A DNA stretch of 52,571 nt, taken from NCBI GenBank assembly GCA_026392825.1, contig JAPLBF010000027.1:1-52571 (forward strand), written 5' to 3'. Shown here piece by piece: positions 15,259-24,219 of this stretch. Numbering within the stretch: the first letter of the stretch is position 1; every line of letters begins with the position of its first letter. The DNA comes from Actinomycetota bacterium. Lineage in GTDB: Bacteria > Actinomycetota > Actinomycetes > Nanopelagicales > Nanopelagicaceae. The translations under genes and the position numbers were made by a program. The notes beneath the pieces are model-generated. The model ran no database searches. It was not told the DNA's origin and saw only the letters and a list, made by a program, of their open reading frames with translations.

Positions 15259-15999
15259 ATGACGTCTAAGCCAGTTAAAGCTCGCGAGCCACTGGCACTT
15301 TTGAAATCCTTATTGGCGCTTATCTTGGTAGCGCTCTGCATTTGGGCGGCGCAATGGCAATTCCAAAGAGGAATAGATCGCCAAGATCGCAACGCCCGAA
15401 TTGAATCCCAGCTCACCTTATCTCCGCTCGAGATTAGCGATATTACTTCCGGAAAAGATTCTGAAATCGCTTCCTACGAATGGCGAACGGTAAACGCATC
15501 AGGCTCTTTTACCTCCGACCAGCAGATTCTCTTGAAGAATAGATACTTCGAAGGTGTTTACGGATATGAAGTTTTGACCAGATTTAAATTATCTGACGGC
15601 AGGTTTATTTGGATAGATCGCGGTTGGGTTAAAGCGGGCAAAGATGCACAGACCGCTCCGACTGTGACCGAGGTACCCGATGGGCCAGTTTCGATTTTAG
15701 GAAGAGTTAGATTGGATCGCTCACTGCCGGTCGGCGCATTTTTTGCTCTACCGAATTCAGGCGCTGGCATGATCTCTAAGTTAAATGCGCAAACAGGTTT
15801 TGAAAGTGAAGGGTTTTATCTGGATTTAATCAGTGGATCAGCAACTTCACTAACTCCCGAGGCGCCAGCACAAGTTCCAGAACTCAGCGATGGACCCCAC
15901 TTGGCATATTCATTTCAGTGGGTATTTTTCGCGGGACTATTCGTTTATGGGCGAATATTAATTAGACGTGGTCAGATCCTGACGAGCAAAGAGCTCTGA
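15259..15999 (+). CDS. SURF1-family cytochrome oxidase assembly protein
   Basis: SURF1 proteins help insert haem A into subunit I of cytochrome c oxidase. The 246-aa protein has the family architecture: an N-terminal transmembrane helix (about 14-31, LKSLLALILVALCIWAAQWQ) followed by the WQFQRG motif, a large extracytoplasmic domain with LLKNRYFEGVYGYEVLT and RFIWIDRGWV, and a C-terminal helix (HLAYSFQWVFFAGLFVYGRIL). Its last 42 bp overlap the 3' end of the convergent ABC exporter gene; both C-termini look native. It fits with the haem A synthase gene ctaA at 24220. Confidence 0.9.
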   Translation: MTSKPVKAREPLALLKSLLALILVALCIWAAQWQFQRGIDRQDRNARIESQLTLSPLEISDITSGKDSEIASYEWRTVNASGSFTSDQQILLKNRYFEGVYGYEVLTRFKLSDGRFIWIDRGWVKAGKDAQTAPTVTEVPDGPVSILGRVRLDRSLPVGAFFALPNSGAGMISKLNAQTGFESEGFYLDLISGSATSLTPEAPAQVPELSDGPHLAYSFQWVFFAGLFVYGRILIRRGQILTSKEL

Positions 16000-17826
16000 G
16001 TAGAGCCCACCTGCTCGGACTAACTCTTCGTGCTTTCCGCGTTCGCGAATCAAACCATTTTCCAAAACAATAATCTGGTCGGCGCTCATCACCGTGCTCA
16101 AGCGATGGGCGATTACGATGCTGGTTCGTCCCTGTAGAGCGCTAGCCAGAGCAGTTTGAACCAACTCTTCATTCTCAGAATCCAAATGCGCGGTTGCCTC
16201 ATCCAAAATTACGATGCTTGGAGATTTCAATAGCAATCTTGCTATGGCTAGACGTTGCTTTTCTCCACCAGAGAGACGGTGACCGCGTTCTCCGACCATA
16301 GTCTCGAGTCCATTAGGAAGCGAGGAAATCAGATCCCAGATTTGCGCAGCCTGGCATGCTGCTTTCATTTCATCAAGTGATGCATCGGATTTCGCATAAC
16401 GTAAATTCGCAGTGATCGTGTCGTGAAATAAATGTGAATCTTGCATTACAACTCCTATTGAATCGCGCAGAGAGGTAAGCGATAAGTCCCTAAGATCATT
16501 ACCATCGATTTTTATAGAACCTGATGTCACATCGTATAGTCGCGGCAAAAGTGCGCTGATTGTTGTTTTACCCGCACCCGATGGACCAACAAGTGCGGTC
16601 ACAGATCCAGGTTTTGCGGTGAAAGAAATCCCCTTTAATATCTCTTCGCTATCTTTGATTTCTGGCAATGACGCAGATTCCAGAGATGCTAGAGAAATCT
16701 GTTGTGCGTTTGGATAGGTAAAACGAACATCGCTAAATTCAATTTCTGGGGTTCTACTTTTCAAGACTTTAGCGTTCGGTTTTTCCTGCACCATAGGTTC
16801 TAGATCTAAAACCTCAAAGACGCGCTCGAAAGAAACAAACGCTCCCATAACATCAACTCGGACTGTCGCTAACGCGACTAGAGGACCATATAAGCGAGCC
16901 AAAAGTGTTGTGATTGCGATCAAGCTTCCGACGGTAATGGCGCCATCAATGGCCAGGTGGCCACCGATCCCGTAGGCGATCGCAGTAGCTAGCGCTGCAA
17001 TACTGATCAGTGCGATGAAAAAGAATGTATTGAGCATCGCCATTGAGATACCAAGATCAGCAACTTTGCGAGCTTTCTTTTTGAAAACCTTTGACTCTTC
17101 ATTCAAATCTCCATATAACTTGACCAGGAGAGCCCCTGAGACATTGAAACGCTCGGTCATAGTGGAAGACATTTCTCCATTGATTTCGAAGGAATCACGC
17201 GTATATCCCTGCAAGCGGGCACCGATCCATTTAGTTGGGGCTAAGAAAACTGGGAGTAGCAGAAGGGAGGCAACGGTAATTTGCCAACTTAGCGCCAACA
17301 TTGTTCCGACAACCAGGATAAGAGTGAGCACATTGCTGATTAGCCCTGAAAAAGTAGAGGTGAAAGCACGCTGTGCTCCAATAACATCAGAATTAATTCG
17401 GGTTATTAAAGCACCAGTCTGAGTGCGCGTGAAAAATGCAATTGATTGCTCTTGCACGTGGCGGAAAACTTGTGAACGTAGATCGTAAATCAAACCTTCA
17501 CCGATTTTGGCAGAAATCCAGCGAACAACGATATTTATCACTGCAGTCAATATCGCCAAGACGGCTACGGCAACCGCCATTGTTGTTACGACAGTACGAT
17601 CTTTTGGAATTACACCTTGATCGATGAGTTCGCGCAGTAATAACGGGGTGGCAACCGTTAATATCGCATCAGCGATAAGACAGAAAAGAAAGAGTGCGAA
17701 AGTTGATTTATAGGGGATCGCGTAAGTGAATATGCGTTTCAGCGTTCCCGGACGTAGCTTTGCGTTCTTTACAGATTGATCAGAACTTAGAGTTCTTAGC
17801 GCCATCCAGCCAGCGTGCATGGACAC
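15958..17826 (-). CDS. ABC exporter half-transporter (permease-ATPase fusion)
   Basis: The 622-aa protein fuses a six-helix exporter membrane domain (about 30-345) to an ATPase domain (about 370-610). The ATPase has Walker A GPSGAGKTT, signature LSGGEKQRLAIARLL, Walker B IVILDEATAHLD and the switch histidine in IVIAHRLSTV. This is the MsbA/LmrA/BmrA type, which works as a homo- or heterodimer exporting lipids, drugs or peptides; the substrate is unknown. The start is GTG (17824-17826), with an ATG two codons later as alternative. It stands alone between the suf operon and SURF1, overlapping the latter by 42 bp tail to tail. Confidence 0.9.
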   Translation of the reverse strand: MSMHAGWMALRTLSSDQSVKNAKLRPGTLKRIFTYAIPYKSTFALFLFCLIADAILTVATPLLLRELIDQGVIPKDRTVVTTMAVAVAVLAILTAVINIVVRWISAKIGEGLIYDLRSQVFRHVQEQSIAFFTRTQTGALITRINSDVIGAQRAFTSTFSGLISNVLTLILVVGTMLALSWQITVASLLLLPVFLAPTKWIGARLQGYTRDSFEINGEMSSTMTERFNVSGALLVKLYGDLNEESKVFKKKARKVADLGISMAMLNTFFFIALISIAALATAIAYGIGGHLAIDGAITVGSLIAITTLLARLYGPLVALATVRVDVMGAFVSFERVFEVLDLEPMVQEKPNAKVLKSRTPEIEFSDVRFTYPNAQQISLASLESASLPEIKDSEEILKGISFTAKPGSVTALVGPSGAGKTTISALLPRLYDVTSGSIKIDGNDLRDLSLTSLRDSIGVVMQDSHLFHDTITANLRYAKSDASLDEMKAACQAAQIWDLISSLPNGLETMVGERGHRLSGGEKQRLAIARLLLKSPSIVILDEATAHLDSENEELVQTALASALQGRTSIVIAHRLSTVMSADQIIVLENGLIRERGKHEELVRAGGLYSELFARQDLTTSN

Positions 17827-17859
17827 TTGAAACCCCGATTCGTAGAGATAAAGAAAACC

Positions 17860-18171
17860 TTAAACAGTAAATCCTAATGCGCGTAACTGCTCGCGCCCAT
17901 CATCGGAGATCTTATCGGGACCCCACGGTGGCATCCACACCCAATTGATTTTTACATCAGAAGTAAGTGGTGCTAGCGCCTGACGAGTTTGATCCTCAAT
18001 CACATCCTGCAATGGGCAAGCCGCTGAAGTTAAAGTCATATTTAAAACGGCGATATTGTTATCGTCGACCATTACGTCGTAGATTAAACCGAGGTCAACA
18101 ACATTGATCCCGAGCTCAGGATCAACAACATCCTTCATCGCCTCTGTTACATCATCAACTGCAGCAACCAT
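17860..18171 (-). CDS. sufT: SufT/MIP18-type iron-sulphur assembly protein (DUF59)
   Basis: This 103-aa protein of the DUF59 family is an accessory factor for Fe-S cluster maturation. The family hallmarks DPELGINVVDLGLIYDV and TLTSAACPLQD, with its conserved cysteine, are present. It is the last gene of the suf operon, 24 bp after sufU, the usual place in actinobacteria. The relative PaaD has the same fold, but no phenylacetate genes are nearby. Confidence 0.9.
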   Translation of the reverse strand: MVAAVDDVTEAMKDVVDPELGINVVDLGLIYDVMVDDNNIAVLNMTLTSAACPLQDVIEDQTRQALAPLTSDVKINWVWMPPWGPDKISDDGREQLRALGFTV

Positions 18172-18195
18172 TATTGGTCCTCTCTCTTCTGCTTA

Positions 18196-18645
18196 TTAGT
18201 CTAGTTTAGATTTAGATTGAGCCTGAACACTGGCATCTTTAAAGGCCATCCAACCCAAGAGCGCACACTTTATCCGAGCCGGGTATTTCGAGACACCGGC
18301 GAGGGCGATTGCATCTTCCAACACCGCTTCATCACCTGAAACGGTCCCCTTGCTCTGCATGAGTGCAACGAAGTGATCAAAGATGGAATAGGCCTCGTCG
18401 ATCTTCTTACCGATTAATAAATCTGTGAGGATCGAAACACTTGCTTGCGAAATTGAGCAGCCAACCCCATCCCACGAGATGTTGCTAATCGTTCCATCCG
18501 TGATCGTTAAATTCAGATCTATTTCATCTCCACAAGAAGGATTGACGTGATGAACCTGTGCATCATAATTCGCTGAGAGCTTCTTATTTTGAGGGCGCTT
18601 GTAGTGATCTAAAATCACTTCTTGATAAAGGTTATCTAATTGCAT
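18196..18645 (-). CDS. sufU: SufU, zinc-dependent sulphur acceptor
   Basis: SufU accepts persulphide sulphur from SufS through zinc ligand exchange in Gram-positive SUF systems. The 149-aa protein has the ligand set C38 and D40 (NPSCGDE), C63 (GVGCSISQAS) and a third cysteine in RIKCALLGW. The insert distinguishing SufU from IscU is consistent with its length. The ATG overlaps the sufS stop by 1 bp (TAATG), so the SufS-SufU pair is translationally coupled. Confidence 0.94.
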   Translation of the reverse strand: MQLDNLYQEVILDHYKRPQNKKLSANYDAQVHHVNPSCGDEIDLNLTITDGTISNISWDGVGCSISQASVSILTDLLIGKKIDEAYSIFDHFVALMQSKGTVSGDEAVLEDAIALAGVSKYPARIKCALLGWMAFKDASVQAQSKSKLD

Positions 18646-19889
18646 TAGCCGAAGTATTTCTGCGCATCGCGAACACCATCAAAAAGGACGTCTATATCCG
18701 CCAAAGTGTTATAGAGATAGAAAGAGGCACGGGTCGTTGCGGGAACGCCCATCTTGCGAGTCAGTGGCCAAGCGCAGTGATGCCCTGTGCGAACTGCTAT
18801 TCCTGAGTTGTCTAAGAACTGGCCGAGATCATGTGGGTGTATATCTCCCAAGGTGAATGAAACCGCTCCCCCGCGTAGATTCATATCTACCGGACCAACA
18901 ATTTTAAGATCTTGGATTTCCTGCAATTTAGATATCGCATATTCAGTAATTGCAATCTCGTGGTTATGAATCTTCTGCATTCCGATTGCCGTTAAATAAT
19001 TTAAAGCGGATCCCAATCCAACGATCTGCGCCATATTTGGAACACCTGGTTCAAATTTGCGCGGCGCAGGTGCCCAGGTGGCATCAGTCATTGTCACGCT
19101 TTCGATCATAGAACCACCGAAGAGAAATGGTGGGAGTTCATCAAGTAGGTTTGCACGACCCCAAAGAACACCGACGCCAGTTGGTCCAACCGCTTTATGA
19201 CCGGAAAAAACTAGGAAATCAATATCGAGTGCACCAACATTGACTGGCATATGGGGCACTGATTGACACGCATCAAGTATGAAAATCGCACCAACTTGGT
19301 GCGTGCGCTTAACCAAGTCAGTCAAAGGATTGATTGTGCCAAGTACGTTGGATTGATGAGTTAAAGCAACAATCTTAGTACGATTTGTAATCACTCCATC
19401 TATATTTGAAAGATCCAAGCGCCCATCAGGAGTTACTTCAAACCATTTAAGAACGGCGCCAGTTCGCTTTGCAAGTTGTTGCCAAGGAATCAAATTAGCG
19501 TGATGTTCCATCTCGGAGACAACAATCTCGTCGCCAGCTTGGAGATGAAATCTATTTCCGACCGGAGAATTACCGATTGAATACGCTAAAAGATTAAGTG
19601 CTTCGGTTGAATGCTTGGTGAAAACAATTTCATCAACAGCGCCGCCCAGAAAATTAGCAACTACTTCTCTTGCTGATTCAAGCGCTTCTGTTGCTTCTTC
19701 AGCCAACTGATGTGCGCCACGATGTGCGGCAGCGTTATGGTTCCGATAGAAATTAGACTCAGCCTCAATAACCACCACTGGCTTTTGGCTTGTAGCGCCG
19801 CTATCGAGATAAACCAACCGTTTTCCGTCGCGAATGCTCCGTTCAAAGATCGGAAAATCCTTGCGAATTACTAGTGGGTCAAAGGTCAT
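18645..19889 (-). CDS. sufS: SufS cysteine desulphurase
   Basis: SufS is a PLP enzyme that takes sulphur from cysteine as a persulphide for Fe-S assembly. In the 414-aa protein the Schiff-base lysine is K232 (FSGHKAVGPTGVG), the histidine stacking on PLP is in SEMEHHANLIPWQ, and the persulphide cysteine is C372 in RTGHHCAWPL. This is the group II short-loop type. It lies 6 bp after sufC and overlaps sufU. Confidence 0.96.
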   Translation of the reverse strand: MTFDPLVIRKDFPIFERSIRDGKRLVYLDSGATSQKPVVVIEAESNFYRNHNAAAHRGAHQLAEEATEALESAREVVANFLGGAVDEIVFTKHSTEALNLLAYSIGNSPVGNRFHLQAGDEIVVSEMEHHANLIPWQQLAKRTGAVLKWFEVTPDGRLDLSNIDGVITNRTKIVALTHQSNVLGTINPLTDLVKRTHQVGAIFILDACQSVPHMPVNVGALDIDFLVFSGHKAVGPTGVGVLWGRANLLDELPPFLFGGSMIESVTMTDATWAPAPRKFEPGVPNMAQIVGLGSALNYLTAIGMQKIHNHEIAITEYAISKLQEIQDLKIVGPVDMNLRGGAVSFTLGDIHPHDLGQFLDNSGIAVRTGHHCAWPLTRKMGVPATTRASFYLYNTLADIDVLFDGVRDAQKYFG

Positions 19890-19895
19890 AAGAAA

Positions 19896-20648
19896 TTACG
19901 CGGTTACGTACTCCGCATAACCGTTAGCTTCCAATTTATCGGCAAGCTCTGGTCCGCCTTCTTCGACTATCTTGCCATTAGCAAAGACGTGTACGAAATC
20001 AGGTTTGATGTAGCGCAAAATTCGGGTGTAGTGGGTAATTAAAACCACCCCAATGTTATTGCTTTCTTTTGCGCGATTAACGCCTTCTGAAACGATGCGT
20101 AGCGCATCTACGTCAAGACCCGAATCTGTTTCATCAAGAATTGCAATTTTTGGTTTCAATAGTTCCAGTTGCATGATTTCGTGACGCTTCTTTTCGCCAC
20201 CGGAGAAACCTTCGTTTACGTTGCGCTGTGCAAATGAAGGATCCATGCTGAGCGCCTGCATAGCATCCTTAACTTCGCCAACCCATGTGCGTAGCTTTGG
20301 AGCTTCACCTCGAAGTGCGGTTGCTGCTGTGCGAAGGAAGTTAGAAACTGATACTCCAGGAACTTCAACTGGGTATTGCATCGCCAAGAAGAGGCCAGCC
20401 TTAGCACGTTCGTCTACGGTCATCTCAAGAACATCTGCGCCATCCAGGGTAACGGTGCCACCTGTGATGTTGTACTTGGGATGTCCTGCAATTGAGTAAG
20501 CTAGAGTTGATTTACCTGAACCGTTAGGGCCCATGATGGCGTGTGTTTCGCCTGACTTAATTGTGAGGTCTACACCTTTAAGAATTTCTACTGCACCGTT
20601 TTCGGTATCTACAGAAACCTTTAAGCCGCGAATTTCTAATGTACTCAT
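19896..20648 (-). CDS. sufC: SufC, SUF complex ATPase
   Basis: SufC is the cytosolic ABC-type ATPase that drives cluster assembly on the SufB-SufC-SufD scaffold. The 250-aa protein has Walker A GPNGSGKST (40-48), the SufC-specific signature FSGGEKKRHEIMQLELL, Walker B IAILDETDSGLD and a switch histidine in VVLITHYTRIL. There is no membrane partner, as expected. The Rieske gene precedes it by 12 bp. Confidence 0.97.
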   Translation of the reverse strand: MSTLEIRGLKVSVDTENGAVEILKGVDLTIKSGETHAIMGPNGSGKSTLAYSIAGHPKYNITGGTVTLDGADVLEMTVDERAKAGLFLAMQYPVEVPGVSVSNFLRTAATALRGEAPKLRTWVGEVKDAMQALSMDPSFAQRNVNEGFSGGEKKRHEIMQLELLKPKIAILDETDSGLDVDALRIVSEGVNRAKESNNIGVVLITHYTRILRYIKPDFVHVFANGKIVEEGGPELADKLEANGYAEYVTA

Positions 20649-20660
20649 CGAATTACCTAA

Positions 20661-20957
20661 CTACGCTTCTACCGTGACGGAGTCTCCGTCAACGATTACT
20701 GAATAAACTTTTATTGGTGCAACTGCAGGAGGCGTAAGCGCTTCCCCAGTTCGTAAATCAAATTCAGCGCCATGTAACCAGCACTCAATTTTGAAATCAG
20801 TGATGTCACCTTCAGAAAGTGAGGCATCTGCGTGCGAGCAGGTGTCATCTACTGCGAAAACTTGATCGCCGACCCTTGCCACACAAATTGAGCGTCCATC
20901 CTTCTCAATTTTTACTGGCTTGCCCGCTGTTAGCGAAGCGAAAGATAGGTCGCTCAT
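20661..20957 (-). CDS. Rieske-type [2Fe-2S] ferredoxin in suf operon
   Basis: The 98-aa protein is a soluble Rieske ferredoxin, like the small electron-transfer components of dioxygenases. Cluster ligands are C40-x-H42 and C59-x2-H62 (DTCSHADASLSEG and ECWLHGAEFD). The ATG at 20955-20957 overlaps the sufD stop as TGATG; an in-frame TTG one codon upstream was not chosen. Rieske genes between sufD and sufC recur in actinobacterial suf operons, so it probably supplies electrons or serves as a cluster carrier, but that role is inferred. Confidence 0.9.
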   Translation of the reverse strand: MSDLSFASLTAGKPVKIEKDGRSICVARVGDQVFAVDDTCSHADASLSEGDITDFKIECWLHGAEFDLRTGEALTPPAVAPIKVYSVIVDGDSVTVEA

Positions 20958-22048
20958 CAAGCACCCGCCTTAGCAAGTTCTGAGTCAATACGATCCATAA
21001 GGCGCGTTTGAATCTCTTCATTGCCAATTTCGGAAACGATCTCGTTAAAGAATCCGCGCACGACTAAACGTCGGGCATCAGCCAAAGTGATTCCACGGGA
21101 CATTAAATAGAAGAGCTGTTCATCATCGAAACGCCCCGTTGTGCTCGCGTGGCCCGCTCCGACGATTTCGCCAGTTTCAATTTCCAGGTTAGGAACAGAA
21201 TCTGCGCGCGCACCATCAGAGAGCAAAAGGTTGCGATTTAATTCGTAGGTATCGGTTCCTTCTGCGGCGGCGCGAATAAATACATCGCCGATCCAGACGG
21301 TGTGTGCTTGATCTCCAGCTAGTGCACCTTTGTAGTTAACTCGAGATTTCGCATTAGGTACTTTGTGATCTACAAACATGCGATGCTCAAAAAACTGACC
21401 GGAAGTCGCAAAGTACACACCGAGTAATTCGCATGAAGCACCAGGTGCGGCAAATTCAACTGTTGGCAAGAGTCTTACTAGCGAACCACCGATTGTGACG
21501 ATGATGGATTTAAATGAAGCATCACGATCAACGACGGCATGTTGGCGACCAGCGTGAATGCTCTTGCCACCCCACTCTTGAAGAGAAACCAGAGTAAGGC
21601 TGGCACCTGGCGCTACTGAAATTTCTAGATCTTCGGCTAAATGAGTATCTCCGGAGTTCTCGATGATTACAGTTGCGCGAGCGTGGTTTTCGACGCGAAT
21701 TAAGACACGGGAAAATTCAGCAGTATCTAGCGCCCCGGCAGAGCGCTTTAAAAATATTGGCTCGGCAACTTCTGTATTAGCAGCGATAGTTAAAACCGAA
21801 ACCTCTTTAGCGAAATCACGGATTCGTGCAACGATTACATCGTCACTTTCGGAAATTGGTGAGGCATCAGAGGCTGAAACAAGAGCGAATGAAACTCCAG
21901 CAACATTTCCAGAACCGAGTGTCAGCGAGTGACGATCTGCAATTACTGCAGTGCCATCGTGAAGGCCGCCTAAACGCTTTAACGGGGTAAAGCGCCAGGC
22001 CTCTTCACGTCCAGTCGGCGTTAAATAGTTGGTTGTAAGGGTTGTCAT
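20957..22048 (-). CDS. sufD: SufD, Fe-S scaffold subunit
   Basis: SufD pairs with SufB and SufC in the SUF scaffold and is important for iron entry. The 363-aa protein has the right-handed beta-helix core of the SufB/SufD family, and the C-terminal helical segment with [24 protein letters not shown] containing the conserved histidine. The N-terminus GREEAWRFTPLKRL is typical of actinobacterial SufD. It overlaps sufB by 1 bp (TAATG) and the Rieske gene by 1 bp. Confidence 0.95.
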   Translation of the reverse strand: MTTLTTNYLTPTGREEAWRFTPLKRLGGLHDGTAVIADRHSLTLGSGNVAGVSFALVSASDASPISESDDVIVARIRDFAKEVSVLTIAANTEVAEPIFLKRSAGALDTAEFSRVLIRVENHARATVIIENSGDTHLAEDLEISVAPGASLTLVSLQEWGGKSIHAGRQHAVVDRDASFKSIIVTIGGSLVRLLPTVEFAAPGASCELLGVYFATSGQFFEHRMFVDHKVPNAKSRVNYKGALAGDQAHTVWIGDVFIRAAAEGTDTYELNRNLLLSDGARADSVPNLEIETGEIVGAGHASTTGRFDDEQLFYLMSRGITLADARRLVVRGFFNEIVSEIGNEEIQTRLMDRIDSELAKAGA

Positions 22049-23457
22049 TAACCAACAGCGCCTTCCATTTGCAACTCGATAAGGCGATTAAGTTCAAGTG
22101 CGTACTCCATAGGAAGTTCGCGGGCGATTGGTTCAATAAAGCCGCGAACAATCATCGCCATCGCTTCATCTTCAGTTAAGCCACGAGACATTAAGTAGAA
22201 GAGTTGATCATCACTGATCTTGGAGACAGTCGCTTCGTGTCCCATTGATACATCGTCTTCACGAATATCTACATATGGGTAGGTATCAGATCGTGAAATC
22301 GTATCCACCAAGAGAGCGTCACACTTAACTGTGCTCTTTGAGTGGTGTGCGCCTTCTTGAACTTGTACAAGTCCGCGATAAGACGTGCGTCCTCCGCCGC
22401 GCGCCACTGACTTAGAGATAACAGATGAAGATGTGTAAGGAGCGGCGTGAACCATCTTGGCTCCTGAGTCTTGGTGCTGTCCAGGACCAGCGAAAGCGAG
22501 AGATAGAGTCTCACCTTTTGCATGTGGGCCCATCAACATCACAGCTGGATATTTCATTGTTACCTTTGAACCGATATTGCCATCAACCCATTCCATAGTT
22601 GCACCTTCAGCGCAGGTTGCACGCTTGGTGACCAAGTTGTAAACGTTGTTAGACCAGTTTTGAATCGTGGTGTAACGAACGCGTGCACCTTTCTTAACAA
22701 TGATTTCAACGACTGCAGAGTGGAGTGAATCTGATTTATAGATAGGTGCTGTACAGCCTTCAACGTAGTGAATGTAAGAGTCTTCATCTGCAATGATCAG
22801 GGTACGTTCAAACTGACCCATATTTTCGGTGTTGATGCGGAAATATGCCTGCAATGGAATATCTACGTGAACCCCTTTAGGTACATAGATAAAAGATCCA
22901 CCTGACCAGGCCGCAGTATTTAGCGCTGCAAATTTATTGTCGCCGACTGGAATAACAGAACCAAAATACTCTTTAAAGAGTTCTGGGTGCTGCTTTAGAC
23001 CGCTATCGGTATCAAGGAAAATAACGCCTTGTTTTTCAAGATCTTCACGGATTGAGTGATAAACAACTTCTGACTCATATTGTGCTGCAACGCCAGAAAC
23101 GAGGCGTTGTTTTTCAGCTTCCGGAATACCCAAGCGATCGTAAGTATTTTTAATTTCATCTGGAAGGTCATCCCAAGTCGCTGCCTGCTTCTCAGTTGAG
23201 CGAACGAAATATTTGATTGTGTCGAAGAAGATTCCAGTGAGATCTGATCCCCAAGATGGCATCGGCTTCTTTTCAAATAAAGCTAAACCCTTTAGGCGCA
23301 TATCTAGCATCCACTGTGGTTCGCTCTTCTTTGAAGAGATGTCGCGAACAACCTCGTCGTTAATTCCTCGGCGTGAATTAGCGCCGGCGTCATTACCGTC
23401 AGACCAGCCGTATTCGTAATTTCCAAGTCCGTCTAGTTCTGGGTGTGCAGTTGTCAT
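22048..23457 (-). CDS. sufB: SufB, Fe-S scaffold subunit
   Basis: SufB is the scaffold on which the nascent Fe-S cluster forms. The 469-aa protein matches the family over its length: [11 protein letters not shown]-terminus, the [19 protein letters not shown] strand, [29 protein letters not shown], and the SKCD-like [11 protein letters not shown] with the conserved cysteine near the C-terminal part, then [20 protein letters not shown]. No intein is present, unlike SufB of some mycobacteria. Its ATG overlaps the sufR stop as ATGA. Confidence 0.97.
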   Translation of the reverse strand: MTTAHPELDGLGNYEYGWSDGNDAGANSRRGINDEVVRDISSKKSEPQWMLDMRLKGLALFEKKPMPSWGSDLTGIFFDTIKYFVRSTEKQAATWDDLPDEIKNTYDRLGIPEAEKQRLVSGVAAQYESEVVYHSIREDLEKQGVIFLDTDSGLKQHPELFKEYFGSVIPVGDNKFAALNTAAWSGGSFIYVPKGVHVDIPLQAYFRINTENMGQFERTLIIADEDSYIHYVEGCTAPIYKSDSLHSAVVEIIVKKGARVRYTTIQNWSNNVYNLVTKRATCAEGATMEWVDGNIGSKVTMKYPAVMLMGPHAKGETLSLAFAGPGQHQDSGAKMVHAAPYTSSSVISKSVARGGGRTSYRGLVQVQEGAHHSKSTVKCDALLVDTISRSDTYPYVDIREDDVSMGHEATVSKISDDQLFYLMSRGLTEDEAMAMIVRGFIEPIARELPMEYALELNRLIELQMEGAVG

Positions 23458-24125
23458 GACCGCGCCTTTCCGGCTGTTAGTGGTTGTTTCTTACTTATAT
23501 TTGGAATGTAGGTTGTGCAAACACCATCACCGTGGGCGATAGTGGCTAAACGTTGTACGTGCGTGCCGAGCAACTTAGAGAAAGCTTCGGTTTCAGCTTC
23601 GCAAAGTTGGGGAAATTCAGATGCTACGTGTGCGATTGGACAATGGTGCTGACAGAGTTCTTCACCGGTGGTACGTGGTCCGACACTTGCGGCGTAACCT
23701 TGTTCAGTTAAGAATGAAGCTAAAGCATCTATCTTGTTTGAACTTTTCGCAATAGCGATTGCGCCCTTCCGTTCTATATCGTCAGCGCGAGATTTCGCGA
23801 AGGCAGTTACCAGGTGTTCGCCAGATTGTGCGGACATAAACTTAAGTGCGGCGACTGCAAGATCGTCGTAAGAGTGTTCAAATTTTTCGCGACCGGAATC
23901 GGTCATAACAAATACTTTTGAGGGTCTGCCGCGTCCGCGGGTAGATGAAACTCGTGGTTCGCGCGCTTCTAAAATTCCATCGGCGGTGAGTAAATCTAAA
24001 TGGCGTCGAATACCAGCTGGCGTTAAACCCAAACGTTCTCCAAGGGCTGCCGCAGTGGATGGCCCATTTTCCAGAATGGAGCGGGCGATGGCATCGCGAG
24101 TACGCGGATCGTCGATGCTTTTCAA
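23454..24125 (-). CDS. sufR: SufR-type iron-sulphur sensing repressor (TTG start)
   Basis: SufR is a winged-helix repressor that binds a [4Fe-4S] cluster and controls the suf operon. The helix-turn-helix reads [18 protein letters not shown] and the wing [13 protein letters not shown]; the C-terminal half has cysteines in [17 protein letters not shown] and GVCTTYIP as likely cluster ligands. I place the start at TTG 24123-24125 (223 aa) because GGAGG lies 7 nt before it. The longer frame from GTG 24185 would add 20 residues and put the palindrome at 24147-24161 inside the gene. It is first in the operon, overlapping sufB by 4 bp. Confidence 0.88.
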   Translation of the reverse strand: MKSIDDPRTRDAIARSILENGPSTAAALGERLGLTPAGIRRHLDLLTADGILEAREPRVSSTRGRGRPSKVFVMTDSGREKFEHSYDDLAVAALKFMSAQSGEHLVTAFAKSRADDIERKGAIAIAKSSNKIDALASFLTEQGYAASVGPRTTGEELCQHHCPIAHVASEFPQLCEAETEAFSKLLGTHVQRLATIAHGDGVCTTYIPNISKKQPLTAGKARS

Positions 24126-24146
24126 GGCTGGCCCTCCAGTTATTTT

Positions 24147-24161
24147 CACAACACTATTGTG
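24147..24161. promoter_or_regulatory. Candidate SufR operator
   Basis: CACAA-N5-TTGTG is a perfect inverted repeat, containing ACACT-N4-TGT, which resembles the ACACT-N5-TGTGA type site reported for mycobacterial SufR. It lies 21 bp upstream of the proposed sufR start and 58 bp from the divergent ctaA start, so it could control one or both. Confidence 0.6.
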
Positions 24162-24207
24162 TCGTAATTCGCTCGCGCTTTCCACTCAGGGCGCGTTGCG
24201 AAGGTCC

Positions 24208-24213
24208 TAGTCT
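24208..24213 (+). promoter_or_regulatory. ctaA -10 box, leaderless promoter
   Basis: TAGTCT is 6 nt upstream of the ctaA ATG. No ribosome binding site lies between, and no strong -35 box is evident. Confidence 0.4.
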
Positions 24214-24219
24214 TAGGCC

